Shown piece after piece: positions 34,138-48,500 of a stretch of DNA of 64,000 nt. The notes beneath the pieces are model-generated. The model ran no database searches. It was not told where the DNA came from and saw nothing but the letters and a program-made list of their open reading frames with translations. The first letter of the stretch is position 1; every line of letters starts with the position of its first letter. Source of the DNA: Anarhynchus alexandrinus (taxonomy: Eukaryota; Chordata; Aves; Charadriiformes; Charadriidae); NCBI GenBank assembly GCA_008711295.1, contig VUYV01000042.1, positions 187,437 through 251,436 on the forward strand, given 5' to 3'. A program made the translations under genes and the position numbers.

Positions 34138-37100
34138 GATAAGCAAAATACCGAGCTGCTGCCCACTGTAAATATAACAGTTTATATGTTCAGAGACAGT
34201 CAAGATTTGGAAAATTCTTTTGCATTTTCTATGCAAACATAAATGTTTAAAGCTTGTTGGGGATAAAGGATTATAATTAATTCTTCTCAAGGCTGCAAAT
34301 AAAGTCATTCACTGAGTTCATTACATGTGGCTCAACAAACCATGAGATTTAAATATATAGATCACACTCTACCTACTTTAAAATAAACATTGTAATTACA
34401 CAGTAAACAAAGTACAGACTTTTTTTTTCTAACGTTCTCCTCTCCTAGATCAAGACATCTTTTTTGTTCAGTCTAACTTTAGAAAATAAGTTTCCTATCC
34501 AATATCAGAATGATATACATATTTAACTTTCTACCTAGATGTTCCAGCAGTAAATTTCAATGTTCATCTCTATGACGTTCACTTTTATGTGTCCACAAAC
34601 CCAGCTGAGACATATCAAAGACATAGAAATCTACATATCTTCTGTAACATGCATGCCCACAAGCTCAACTACATTTTGCTATTTAATCTGAAGTGAATAT
34701 ATAGAGGAAATTCACTGTTCGTCTGACATGCTCATCACATCTCTTTTTTTCCTGAATAGACAAATTTCACTTCTCTGCAGAGTAGTGGCAGAGCACCACT
34801 ACACTGTTCACAGTTCTTTACATTCCTGAGCTTTATACCATTCCTACTCAAAGAGATATATATCCAATTTAATATTGCAGGATTGGTAAACAGTTAACAG
34901 TCCTGAGTGTCTGTCATTTCTAGGGTGAGATACTAGGTCCTGTTTATGTTATCATCTTGGTTTATCTATTTTAATTCTTCTACTCTGGCCTGCTGCTATA
35001 GTTTGTTGACTGGTGCTTGTGCCAAGCATAATTTTTTTTTTTTCTCTTCATGTGGAGCCTCCCACTAAAGGTGGGGGGGCTAAATGTTACTGTGACAATC
35101 CTATTAAAATCCAACACTTCAAGGAATCAGAACGCTTGTTCTTGCTGAGAAAAGTAGTAATCACTAATGTTTAGGGATGTGAACAATATATTTAAAATAA
35201 TTGATTTAAAGAACAGTGACCTGATTCACTCAGGGGGACACAGGGAGCCTCAGTAACTCTGAATATCCAAGCTTATAAGTCCTCAGGCTGCACAGTGACA
35301 GTGCCCAATGGGAACTCAGAGTACCTGGGAAACCAGACTCTCTTTGGGAGATCCAAACTATAGAAATTTATATTTTAGCTGCCCAGCACTCTAAGGTTTC
35401 CTTTAGTGATGATATAAGTATTCTCTATACATATCACCATAAAAATGACATTGTTTACTTCAGTATAATTTTTTCCAAAATAAATACTTCAGAAAGTTCT
35501 CTAATATAATTTGATTTTTTTTATCTTTGTAGATATCTACCGCTTATTACCAGCTTTTTGTGAACTGTGTTACCCCTGTCCTTGATGTTTTTATTCTTTA
35601 TTAGAGTTTCACATCCTCATCTGAATTGTGTCAGATGGAAAGCTGAGTTGTAGGTACCTCACAAAATGGACACAATCTCAGTTGCTGCTCTGTAAAGTGG
35701 CTAACACACTGCAGACTGCTGAATATATAGAGTAATAGTCACTCATAATGCACAAATACACAATAAAGATCAAAATGCACAATGTATATAGATCAACCCA
35801 CATGTTAGAGATCTGAAGAAAATAATGTTGTTTCATTTACCTTTTGGACTCTGACTTTTTTTGCAACCAAGAGAAAAGGTGAGGAGAGGAAAATGAGGTA
35901 GTAAAATTGCTTCATGAGTTAAATGTAAAAGTTACTGATGATCCTGCTGAATAAAAATTTGCTACCAGGTCTAGAAGCTAGTACAACCAGAAGGTTTGGA
36001 GGATTTTTTTTTGCTTTCAAGCAAAGTAATTATTAACAGTTCATTCATAGATTACATTCTCAAAGGCCTTACATATTTCTTAAAAGAGCTGAACATTTTC
36101 ACTCAGGTGCAGATACAGGAGCTTTACTTTCTTTTTTACTGTTTTTCCTCACTTAATTTTGGGGGCTGGGAGGGTTCTTTCCAGTATTCAAACGATCTAA
36201 TGATGATTTGCCCTCCTTCAAGGGAAAAGTTCCAAAGTACCGCAGACCCAGTAGAGTTCTTTCTGCATCCATCCAAGACCTTGGCATACTTCCCTGTGCT
36301 CTTCTAGCCTCAACCCTAAGGGCAGCCAAAGGCAAAAGTATTTTCAGCAGACTAAGAAACACTGTAAGCTTCAGGGATTTCTGGATGACAGATTTTAAAC
36401 TGTAACCAAAGTAGAGGTGTGATTAAAAATAACAAGAGCTGAAGCCTGTCTCTGAACTGTAAAGGAAAATGTGAAAATTTAGCTTTCCTTAACATCATAA
36501 CTGATGACTGAATCATTTCTAAGTTAATTACAAAAGTTAAAAGCAGGATCAATCTATTATGTCATTTGTTCCATGTCCCTAAGAATACAGTAAAACTCTA
36601 TACAGTACATTTTGCTGTTATTTTTTGCAGTCAGGATTCAGATGTTTTGAAACTACCTTGCTGTGTAAGGTGCTGATGTTAAATGCCTGTGCACCTCTTG
36701 GCTGTTAAGGATTTCTGTTTCTTAAATTCTGAAGTTTGATCATTTTGTCATTCCTAGAGTGTATAGCCACAACAATAAAAATAACAACTGCTTCTATAGC
36801 TAGTTCAGTCTAATTAGCAAAGTTGCTTTTAGACAGATTATGGCATTAAAATCATGTAAGGTAGTGAATAGTCTTAGTTGAAACTTATAGAATAATTTGT
36901 GGAACTAGGAATTAAATCAGTGTAAAGGAATATTTATAGTTACAAAATTGGGATCTATTCTGCACAAAGACCTAAGTCCATCTGAGTAATGGTATATACA
37001 TTGGCAATTCTGCCACACATCTTGAGAGTAAGTGTGGTAACTGAACAAGTTTCATGCAAATTTATAAAAAATTCACTTATTCCAGGCAAAATCGCTGACA

Positions 37101-40100
37101 GATATTAAAAAATAAGGACCCTTACTGTGAATATAAAACAAAGCTTGTTTGCCTTCTATTCAGAGCTCTCTATTTCCTGTCTTTGTACGTTGGAACCTTA
37201 ACCCTCTTCAGCAAGTCTCCTACCCAGGATTAGACCTGTAGAGTCCTTGCTTTTCTTGGGTCAAAAGGCTTTGCCGCACTAACTCCCAAAACGTTTTTCA
37301 TATCTAAGATTAAGATGTCCTTCCCATACTTCTCATTCAAGCCAAAGTGGCTCTTTTTTTTTTTTTTTTTTAATTTTTGAGAGAGGGTATAATAGCTTTC
37401 CATTATCAATTTCTCACATCTAAGTTACACAGTGTAGGTTGCTTGAATTCCCACTAGTCTTTTCCATTCAAATGCATGTTATGGATAAAAGTAACACACT
37501 GTAAATTCAAAATCAAGACTATACCTTTAGTCTAAGTATAGACTTAAAAGACATTGCTACTCTGGTTAAAATGATACTAACAATTATAGTTCAAATTATA
37601 TACAGTTAAAATGATAAATATACAAACTACCTTTTTCTGGTGTAGTGTTTGCTCATTCTTCATTGGGCTGCAAGTCTAAGTATACCTGAATTTGTTATCT
37701 GTGGTGTGTTTTACTTATGTCGGATACTTTCTCTTTCTTCTGTTAGTCCCTAAAATTTCTTTACCCGTCTCTCACCACGGCATTCCTATGTTAAGAAGTG
37801 GTTGATTACTAATAAGTTGTTTATAGTCCTGGGGCCTCCCATATCATCCTGTGCCTGTATTTTCAAAGTACCTAAACACAGGTATTGTGTCACCAGCTAA
37901 TCTCATCTGGTCTCCAGCAGCCACTGCAGAAGGGTACGCACTCATTTACAACTTGTGTCATATCTGCCAGAGTTAGAGAGTCTAAAACAGAACTGCTGGT
38001 TTAAGTTTAGGCAACTGAATCTCTTCTGAAGTTCCCACAAATTTTGTGAAAATCTGTAGCTGAATAAAACTGAAAAGAAAAATACAGTAACTCCCCAACT
38101 GACAAAAAGCTATAGGATGTACACAATGTTTATCTGTCCAGTTTGGCCAATTTGTCACTGTCTGATCAATCACCACCCATGTGGGCCATATAACAGATGT
38201 TGACTTTTACTCAGCTGTTAATATTAGGTCACAGAAAGGACATGAAGATACAGCAGAGGAGTTAAGGATGCTGAGAAGGAAGGGTAGAGCAGGTAAAAGG
38301 AGAGGAAGTGAATGCATCACAGGGAAAAGAGCTTGGGATTATGGGGAGGTACTGCAGGAAATGTCTTATGCAGTGGAATGATGCAGATGCATGGAACAGA
38401 AGGTTATAAGAAACCAGGTTTCATTAGTTCTGCTACTAATTAAACACTTGCCATCATTTATTTTAAGTTGATGTTGTATGGGGATTTCTTTTTTCTGTCT
38501 TCTGCTTCTGGAATTCCTGGTTACTCCTAAAGTGATTTATGTAATAATACAATTTGCCTTGCACGTGTCGGAAAGATGACTTTGGCCCCTGCCTTATCCC
38601 CCTGACAGGTTTGAGGGATGTTTTGTTCCTACATCTATTCATGCCAATACTCTGAAATTAGGCAAGTTCCTCCAAATCAGTCCTGTTTCCTCAGAACATC
38701 ATTCCTTTTCCTTTCATCAGTTAAGCTGTCCAGCTCTCACATTTTCCCAGCTTTACTACCTTCTTCACAGATTCCACTCTCATATGTAGGTCCTCCATCA
38801 ATCACTTTTACACCAGCTGGATAGTGACAGATTCATTTCTGTTCCCCACCAAGTTTTCCACCTTATCTCCTACAATCAGGGGCAAAAGGAGTGATTGTTT
38901 ACAGCAGGACCTTCATCTGTAATCCAGGACTGAAGGAGGAGGAAGCAATTTCAAAGCCTTTTGATCACCTTTTCTCTTCCTAGGGAAGAGTTCCAAGAAT
39001 GGAGAAGGAACAAACAGAAGGAGGAGAAGGAGATATCCTTGCACTAAAAGGACAAACAATCGGCCTTGATAATCTTGTTCTTTCTGTATTTCCTTTCCCA
39101 TCTAAGTTAGGAAACAAAAATTTCATTGTTTATAGCACCCAAGGAGACAGGCCTGTGGAGAAAGTCTTTTTCTCCTTAAGAAAACTTAATGGACCAGAGG
39201 AACTTCCTATGTCACTGAAAAATTCTTTTCAGTCCCTGACAAAATCTTATTATTAAAATTTTTATCCTGTTGATTGGAATCATTGTCTTCATTTGGCTTA
39301 TATTATATTATTTGTAGATTTCTTACACATTTCATTCTATGCACTAGGCAACAATAACTTGTAGATTCAGCTGTTCTTGTTATAATTACTCTAAGCCTCC
39401 AATCTCAACCAGATAATTTTAAAACACACCATGTTACCTTTCAAGACACTAAGGAATTTCTGACATGCAAATGGCTGCAGCAGTTATAATTCACACATTT
39501 TGGCTTTGGGTTTTGTTTTTGCTTTTCTGAACAGGTCTCTGGACATATCTCTTTCAAGTAATATTAATTTATATGCTAAGTTTTTGAGTATTGCAACTGA
39601 ATATATTTGTGTATAGGTTAAGATTTGTATCAGTTAGGAAATTAGGAATTGTGATGGGAGTGATGTTAAGAACACCAAAAAATCAGGTCCATGGAGCTGA
39701 TGCTGCATTGACAGCAACAATGGCTGCGGTCCTTGGTGGTGCTTAGTCCCTGAAGCCACGGTAAGCAGGCTTGATAGCTCTCTGGCAAAGAAGTGAGGAC
39801 TACGAAGTGGAATTGTCATCCTTCTCCATCTTCCTCACTTATGCCAGATGCATTTATACTACTCAACCTCCACCCAAAGGGGGTTCTCATTTGCTCCTGA
39901 TGCTGCTTATGTTGTATATGTATTTTTAGTAATCCTTGTGGATTTGGCAAGAAGTCCTGTCTATTTGCAATTCCTTGTGCTTACCTTGTTCTTTGTTCTC
40001 TAACTTGAAAGACCTATGAATTGGCTGCCTCCCAGGGGCAACCACAGAAGTGTTTGTTTGTCCTGTAGGTTGTCACATTGCATATATATTTGTGCAAAAT

Positions 40101-41980
40101 GTCTATACATTTTGTTTGGTTATGCCATCACAGTATTACAAAGTTCTTAGACACTGTTGTTGGTCACATTATTGTACACTTACAAATGGGTTTGAGGCAA
40201 AATAATATTAATTATATCCTGATCAATGCACTGTTATCTTGTAGGTTTCACAAGTGTCTACTTGAGCTGTATAACTGTCATTACAGTATTTTCTCTTGGT
40301 GGTCATAGTTATCAACTTTGAGACCTATGAATTTCCTGGGATAGAAATGATTTATTTGACACCTTGGCAAAATGAAAGATGAAAAAAAATATAAAACAAC
40401 TTTATAAAACTGCAATGCAAAACCCAGAAGAACTATAAGTACAAATATTGGAGAAGAGAAGGAAAGGAAAATAACAAGCAATTTAATTCTGAGCAAATAT
40501 GGGAGAGGAAAACTATGCTGTTTAAATAAAGGGAAATAAAGAAAAATAACAAAGGAAGTACCCACTATACATCTGCCAGAGATAACAAATGCCAGGACTT
40601 GTGCAACTTTCAAGCAATCCCATCCTTGGAAGTCTGTTCTGATTTATGATCAACAGATTAATTTGAAAACCAAGGCTTTTTTTTTTTCCTTTTTTGGTAA
40701 TATTCAACCATCTTCCATTTAATACACATTAGAATTTATCTGAATCTTCTTGTGTATGGAAGTTCACCATTCTTACATATTAATGTAATGAAGAGCTGTG
40801 GTCAGCACAAACTGGCAGCCAAGTTGCCACATCAGTCTGTAGTAGACCACAATAGCGTTTCCCATCCCCGTGGGAGTTCCTGTGCATGGCGTTGTGCTTT
40901 ACGCACAATGGCTGAGCTTCACCTTACTGAGCTGAAGATATCTACAATGTAGGCTTCTATGATTGAGCTAATTGCCTAAGGATGCGTTTAGTCAGTACTT
41001 TTTGTTCACAGAGGAAGAGAGGTTTGTAGGGTGTCATTCAGCTGATCAGATGAGGCATACCCATGACATGCTGTTTGCTTTCCATTGGCTGTGAAGGGGA
41101 CTGTGGATTACTAGCTCAGATATCTGTATTTAGCAGGACACCCAACCTGTGGCCTAATTCAGGAAAATAGCAGAAAGTGTCGCAACTGAAAGGATGTAGT
41201 CTGCATCTCTATTCATTTGTGTGTGTGTAGCTGAGTACTAAGATTCTAACATCTCCATGTTTAACTTGTAAAATGTAACAATATAGCAGCTAGTAAATGG
41301 CTGAAAATCCAGACCCATTAAAACAAGTAGGATATTTGGCGTGGCACCAATTCTGGCCCTGCATTCTTGTCTTCAGAACCAGAAAAAAAGAAGGATACAT
41401 TTCTTTCCTGGGGAAGTAGTGGAGTTAGTCGACTCTTCTGCGTTGCTGATTATATCAAAGCCAAATGCAGTCCTGCTTTCCTTTGTTCAGATCAGCTCAG
41501 TGAGCTACATTTGCTTACATTACTTATCTTCTCATTTAGAAACAGGTGTTACTAAAATACCATCAGTCTATAATTTATGTCTATTTTAAAGTTTAACCTC
41601 TATCCTAAATTTATCTCATATTTGATCTTTCCTGTGAAAATATATCTGAGTTTAATAGCGTGGGAGTATATTTCTTTTAAAATGCTGTCTTTGCATTTTT
41701 CCTAAATGCTACTTGGAAAGGCTCCCACTAATTTCAGAAGATTTGGTTTAGGTCCTTTGTTAAGGAAAAACATTCTATTTTAAGAATTCTATGTCACCAG
41801 TTACAATATTTCTATATAGAAAATAATTTTCAATTTATTTTTGAATTCAGCATACCACATAAAGGTACCGTAAACATAAAAAATACACAGAGATTTATAC
41901 AAATTGGAAATCCTTTTTAAGTCAATATGCCAAGAATAAGTAATAGGAGATGGTTATATAAATTACATCAATATGAAAGT
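34138..41980. other. No recognised gene
   Basis: Nearly 8 kb without a transposon that I can name. Contains an 18-base poly-T at 37354-37371, a purine-rich stretch at about 38225-38320, and open frames up to 110 codons (40281-40613, -, hydrophobic and AT-driven). No exon was recognised. Confidence 0.45.
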
Positions 41981-42340
41981 TGATGTGATTTAAAGTAAGA
42001 AGAAAAAATAGATGTCTGAGATAAGAATGATTGAAAAGTTGATGTAAAACTGATGTGATTTAAGCCCAGAAATTGAAGTAGACAGGGAAAATAAAGCAAT
42101 TCAAAAAACTGATGCAGTTCTAAGTGAACAATGGCAATGGTGAGCTCAAATAAGATCGATGTAAAACTTGAAGAGATTTAAAATGCGGAGCAAATAGGTA
42201 GAATAGGTGTAACTGAAAAACCTGTGTGATTTAAATAGAAGACTGGAAGCAAGGACTTGGAGTAGAATTAACAAAAAAACTGATATAGTCTGAAGGCAGA
42301 AATAGAAATAAACAGCAGAATTATGACTGATAAATTTTAA
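41981..42340 (+). repeat. Decayed minisatellite, period about 58 bp
   Basis: A motif of the type (aa)actgatgtgatttaa recurs in order at 41981, 42051, 42110 (tgatgcagttctaa), 42168 (ttgaagagatttaa), 42222 (ctgtgtgatttaa), 42280 (ctgatatagtctgaa) and about 42327 (ctgataaattttaa). Spacings are 70, 59, 58, 54, 58 and about 47. Between them lies a purine-rich spacer that also looks related from unit to unit (for example agaaattgaagtagacag at about 42069 and agaaatagaaataaacag at about 42298). A single related motif, gagtgatgtgatttaaacc, appears alone at about 43130. No coding potential. Confidence 0.65.
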
Positions 42341-43769
42341 GAAGGAAGACGAATTATTAGATCACTTGCTATGTCCTTGTCAATGTCCAGGATAAATCCT
42401 GCATTAAACTCATGCCAACTCCCAAATCTAAATGTCAAATGCTTTTGTAAGAATTTTCTTGGATTTCCTTATCTTTTGGATGGAATTATTTTTTGGACCT
42501 GAAGTTTTCTGTGGGGTCTTATATGCTTATGCCTTATGCTTCTGCAGTTTCAAAACCTAAGATTTTGACTTGAGCATCTGTAACTCTTTATGACTTAACC
42601 TTGCTTTCATACCTATCATCTGGTCCATGCTCACCAGTGTTTCTCAGCATCCAAAGATTTTATAATATTAGACCTCGTAGAAATATGCTGGCTTAATTTT
42701 TTGCAGTCAGGGGTTTTCACAGACCCTGAGTGATACTTTCTTGTGTTTAGAGAACAGGCATATGAATCATGAGTGAATCCAACCTTGGCAATAACGTTGA
42801 CAGCTCCATGGTTCTGGACAAGACACTTCATGTTTCTTCATCAATTCCTCTTTTTGTAAAACTATGATATAAACACTTCTCTGTCTGTGGGCTGCTTCAG
42901 TGAATAATTGAATTCATGGGTGTTTAGACCACTACTCGTGCCAGCTTTTTGGCACAGAAAAACTCAAGAATGATGCTGGTGCCATGGGGAGAGTGTAAAC
43001 TTGGGGAGGAACAACGAGGATCTGGGAGTGATTACGCTGTGACTGGGCCATAAGTAACTTTAAGTATAAGGTATGGCTCCCATTGTTGGATCAAACCCCA
43101 AACTACCTTGGCAAGGTCAATGAGAGTGAGTGATGTGATTTAAACCTGAAGTAAACCTATTATTGTTAGAAGTGCATGTATTGACATTCTATTTGGTCTG
43201 CACTAACATTAGAACTTTTAGACTGAAATATTGGTCTATAGATACATCTCTTGAAATGCTGCATATTGCATATATCAGCTGATGAAGAAGTTAATCTCTG
43301 CAATTCTGTGCTCCATCTGAATTTTAGTGGTTTAGGGACCTGCTGATAGAGGTCTGACTTCGGACAAATTTGAAATTTTGTCAGGTTTACTACTGAATAC
43401 AAATATGACTCTGTTCTGGATATGGTTTTAACTCATAAATAAGCTGTATCATCATTAAAGGATATTAAGAAGTAAAGGCTACCACAGTAGTAAGAGTGGA
43501 ACAAGTACTCACACAAGGCACATTATTAACTGCAATTCATTTTCCTTCTCTGCTGTACTATCAGGTGGAGATATAGTGAACCTTCTACTTAGGCTGTCCT
43601 ATTCCCAGTTGCACTTCACAGCACAAGTTTCTATAGTTTTCCATGGAGAATGAAGCCGTGAGGGAGGTAACACTGAAAAAGATTATTCATTCATTCCAGA
43701 TATTTAACTGAAAAGCCTATGGATAAAGTTTCCTAATTCATTTTCCTTAGCCATGAAGCTGACTTAATT

Positions 43770-43790
43770 GGGGGGAGGGAGGGGGAGGGG
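43770..43790 (+). other. G-quadruplex-forming motif
   Basis: Four G tracts of 6, 3, 5 and 4 bases separated by single A loops, followed by an A/G-rich tract to about 43808. Single-base loops are the most stable class of intramolecular G-quadruplex. Function is unknown; it is not near any recognised gene. Confidence 0.85.
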
Positions 43791-44520
43791 AGAAGAGAAA
43801 AGAAAAAAATATTTTCCACTTATCCATGTAGTTGTTCTGTCCTAAGAAACAGATTATGAGAACAAAGCTGTTGAGGAATTTAGATGAATTCTATAAATCA
43901 GTGTTGTTAAATGAGCAATTTACAAGTGTAGCTAACAGTCCAAGTGATAACTTCTTATAAATTCAAGCTTCTAGCTCTTCTCACGCAAACACTGCTGTAT
44001 ATGCTTAAGTCTGTGGATTATCCCATTAACTTAGTGGAACTGCAGACATGCTCTAAATTCAGAATATACAGAACATTTTGCAGCAATGGGGCCAAATAAG
44101 TAGAGAGTACACTAAAGTTGAAAGTAATAAAGTAGCAGTATATCACATTTTTATCTGCCAGTGGGAAAGGTCTCTGTGAATATAGATTTGTTACTACTAA
44201 ATCAAAATTTAAATTCTATTCATCCTTGGTCCATTTTTGGTACTGCTTTGAAGAAGGTGTTGAAGTAGTAAAATGATGATTAGCCTTTGATATTCATCCA
44301 AGCATAAGTTAAGATTCATGACTAGGGCAGGGGAGAAAAGATTTAATTAGCATTCAATCTGCTTGCTTGCAGATATATTTTTGTTGCTAGTACTTTTTGA
44401 TGGCACTCTGCCTCTCACTTGGTTCTACCTAAAATCCAGATATTCAAGACTAACCTATTATAAAGTTAAGCCTTACTTCTGAGCCCTACTGTTTGAGATC
44501 AGTTAAAGCGTTCCATACCT

Positions 44521-44547
44521 ATGCATATATATATGTGTGTATGTGTA
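44521..44547. repeat. Alternating purine-pyrimidine tract
   Basis: 27 bp of perfect purine-pyrimidine alternation mixing AT and GT steps, a form prone to unusual helix structure. Confidence 0.8.
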
Positions 44548-45347
44548 AAGTCATAATTTATCTCTTTGACAGAGAGTGGATTACGCAGCCACTGTTTTAG
44601 ATTGCTGTTTCCAGATAGAACACATAAAGAAATTTGAATTTAGTGCACGTGAGACTTCATTTCTCCATTTTCTTCAAGGTGGATAGGCACTGGATTGAAA
44701 CTCAAAAAACCTGCATCCTAATCCCAGCTGTACTATTAGGCTGCTCTGCTGCTTCTACCAAGTCACTAAAATATCCTAAAACTTTAAAGGAAAACAGGAC
44801 AAGTATGTAATCCTTCCCTGAGAATATGAGTTCCTTTCTGCTGTACAGCTTCATGATTCAATAAGGGGAATGAGTGAATGGTATGTTCTCTTGATTCTTC
44901 TTTTGGAAGGGCCGTTTTTCACTTTCACAAAGAAGACTGGAGATTAGGCACTGCAGATTTAAGTAATGCACAGAAGCCTAAACAGATTCTCTATTAGCAA
45001 AAGCAATACTGATGACTGTTGTACTAGTACATTAATGTCCATATTATTCATACTCTGGATCTCCGTGTTCTGTCAACCTATCCTTGTCTTTGGGATGCCA
45101 GGGTAAAGCCAGCAAGGTAGTGAGGGATCTTGCAGAACAGATTCCAGTTGCTCTTTTTGATCTTGGATTGCTGGAACTCTTTTTATTATTGTTCTACACC
45201 CCACCAAAAAAAAAAAAAAGGTAGGGGGCCTCCAAACCCACAAAAACCTTCTAGAGTTGATACAGTTTATCTTCTGTATATCAGAGATGAAAGAATACTT
45301 TTTCCTCAGATAAGCACCAAACACTCACGTCGTACTCCAAGGAGAAA

Positions 45348-45575
45348 TCATAGAATCATAGAATGGTTTAGGTTGGAAAGGACCTTGAAGATCATCGAGT
45401 TCCAACCCCCCTGCCATAGGCAGGGACACCTCCCACTAGACCAGATTGCCCAAGGCCACGTCCAGCCTGGCCTTGAACACCTCCAGGGATGGGGCCTCAA
45501 CAACCTCTCTGGGCAACCTGTTCCAGTGCCTCACCACCCTCAAAGTGAAAAACTTCTTCCTAAATTTCCTAATTA
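45348..45575 (-). mobile_element. CR1 LINE 3' end
   Basis: Starts on the plus strand with two tcatagaa units at 45348-45363, then the terminal block aatggtttaggttggaaagg and the reverse complement of the last ORF2 codons and 3' UTR (ggcagggacacctcccacta, gggcaacctgttccagtgcc). The body is about 210 bp, 5' truncated near 45575. Wording agrees with the copy at 49481-49802 rather than with the 1873 and 32990 copies. The 161-codon plus-strand frame across it is antisense and not a gene. Confidence 0.92.
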
Positions 45576-48500
45576 TTGTCATCAAATAGTTTTCAGCTAT
45601 CATATAAAGCTTTAATGATAACTAAAGGTCCTTCCAAAACTCACTGAACTCAAGGCAAATGTTCCCTTTGCCCGTGCTGGAAAGGGGTAAGAATTAAACA
45701 GCAGGGAAGTGACATGACAGAAGACTATAAAGACAAAGTCAAGATAAAACTGAATGAAAGGAAAGCAAAGCAGATAATTAAATTAATAAGGAGAATAGCT
45801 CAATGAACAAGAAGATAATGAAAGGAATGAGAACTGAAGTATGTGAGACAAATAACCAATAGAAGGTACAACACAAAAATTAGCCAGAAGCAGGAAAGGG
45901 AAAATTGCCTTTTAAACAGAAATTTGAAAAGTGCAACAAAAGTAGAAGGATGAAGGACATAATTGACTAAACACTTTTAAAAATCTCCTGTGTCTTGATT
46001 ACCGTTCCTGTTTTTTTCCCCCTCATTTTTCTGCTTCTTTCACCAATCTGGTGCTTAAGTTTTTCCTGCAGTGACCAGCAGTCACTACCTAAGATTGTCT
46101 TGAAAGAACCATTTACTGTTTCTTTCAAAGCCAAGTCAAAGCTCTGTATGTCTATTTGTTATGGCTTACAACTAGCAAAATTCACAGATACCATATTTGC
46201 TATTATAATAGCCACAGTTCCCTCCTGGTTTTGCCATCAGAAACAAGAATACAGCCATTAGGCACATTTGCTCTGAAAATAAAGCAATCCATTACTCAGT
46301 ACCTACCAGTCAGGGACTGCAGTCACATGGCACGCATAGCCATTAGAGAAGAAAACACACTATCAGAGATGTGTCTTCTATCACACTGTCAGAGAAACTC
46401 TTCTGAATAAGTCAGTTGAAAGACGTAGGAAAGGAGCTCTAGAAGTGATCTGTACTGAGAGGTAGGCAAGTAGGAGCGGAAATAATGTCACTGACTAGAC
46501 ACTTATAAAATAGAATACCTTTCCCTAGTGTGTATTCATTTGCACTTTCAGAGGAAATACAAATGCTTATGAGAGGAAAAACCATGACATTTATTATCAT
46601 CTTTACTTTGACTAACACAGTTCTACTCATGGCCAAGGACCTCACTGTGATAAATGCATTAGATGAATAACAATGTTCAACGCTTCTCTATGGGTGTTTT
46701 GTATTGCTGCTAAATCCAAATAATAACTAAATAAAAAAAATTCAGATAGCTGACCTTGGGCAAATGACACTTTCTTTATGTTTTAGTGGCATATCTGCAA
46801 AGCATGGATAATAATACTCTTTTTCATCAACTTCATGTAATTTGTAAGTACTTAGGAACACAGCTTGTTTCACGATCTAATACACTGATATCCTACTCTT
46901 GGTCAGAGTTTGAAGATGCTTTTGTAATACAAATAAAAATAATGGTTCTCTGTTCCATTTATTTTTGCCAAAAGCTGAATAAAACTTATGAGATTCTGCA
47001 GAGATCAGATAAAGTAAATGTACCTCCTTAATATATTGTACAGTATCTCTATCTGAGGGCATGTTATATCAGCTATTCTATACGGACACCCAAGTCTTGT
47101 TCAGGCAACCAAACTTGCATTGATTTCAAAGACATTTAACACCCCACCACCTTGCAGGGTATTTACTATATTATAGGTCCATCTGACCCACAGTATCTAC
47201 TTTTAGATGGTATGAGAGCTTGCTAGAGGCCAAATATACTATCACAATAATGACAATTTGAAGGCATATTGATTACTGCCAAACTTGAGCCCTTCCCCAA
47301 AAGCTGTCTCTAAAAATAACCTTATCATTTTTGTATCAACTCTGTGAAAACACTTGAATTTGCTTTTAAATTAATTTTCCTGTACTGAATGTTCACTGAT
47401 ACTGGAAGTTATCACTTAAAATAGCAACTTCACTCAGCAAGACAGAGTAGCACTTTATACAGAAAAGACCTGAATCAGAGGCTCAGCTCTTGGAGTTAAA
47501 GACCTTCTCTGCTGAAACCATTGGAGCTATACAGATTTACACGAATGAAAGAACCTTTCAGCATCACCGCCCCTGCAGCTCTAAGCTTTGCCACTCTCTG
47601 AACCCTAACCCTAATCATAGAGGTGGGCTGATCCTGAGCTCACAGGTGCCATCGCTATATCCAGAGGAGACAGCTGTGAAGGGAGGAATCTCAGTGCAGC
47701 CCTGCTGGGTTTTTTGCATGCCTTTTTCAGCCCCACTGCCCTTTGCGGTAGGGCTGAAAGGTTCTTAAGTTAGCCCTAAAAAGCTCTAGGCTTTTTGATT
47801 TTTCATTTTTCTTCATAACAGACTATGTTGTTTCAGTGTGAGCGAGTGATGTCCCTGCAAGATACTCAGTCCTTGGACAAAAGTCAAATGGAAGCAGAGA
47901 TTCAAACGTTGTTTTTTTTTCTGTTCTATGACAAAAATTTCTGGGAGACAGACAAGAGATTGTTTAATTCAAGACGCAACTCATCTTTAAGCTGGATTGC
48001 TTGTTTTTTTCTTCTTTTTTCCCAGATTTTTTTCTCATCCTCTGTGCACATCTTATAATATACTGCATACTTGTATCCGTGACCTTTCTTAGAAGTAAAA
48101 AATAATTGAGTGCTAAAACATAAATATTAAGAAAATGTTAGGATTCAGTTTAAATTTGCTGAATTATTTTCAAATCCAAATTATTTACTTTGACTGGACG
48201 TTATAAGTCACCAACTACCAATGGACTGATAGCTTATGATTAGTTAAGGCAGTAACCAAAAGTCTGAAGCCACATTTTTAAGAATACAATTACATCATGT
48301 AGCCCAGAATAGATAGGTCTGAAGCTGGTTTAAATTATGGTATCTTGCTTCTGTGACTCTTAGTTAAGAACTTACATTTTCCAGAGATTGAATGCTGAGA
48401 TACAGACAGGTTGCACACTTAGTGATATTCAGCTGGCCTTTCACCAACATCTTCCCAGAGATATTTATTATGTTATAAAACACCTTCTTATTTTATTCAC

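Larger units (their letters stand above)
42341..45347. other. No recognised gene
   Basis: AT-rich DNA with a G-quadruplex motif at 43770-43790 and an alternating purine-pyrimidine run at 44521-44547. No nameable transposon or exon. Confidence 0.45.

Noticed and set aside
45130..45615. 161-codon plus-strand frame, among the longest in the window
   Set aside because: Its second half is antisense to the CR1 3' end at 45348-45575 and its first half runs through a poly-A tract (lysine run); not a gene.
47601..47614. Telomere-like aaccctaaccctaa
   Set aside because: Only two units, which is expected by chance; no extended telomeric array.
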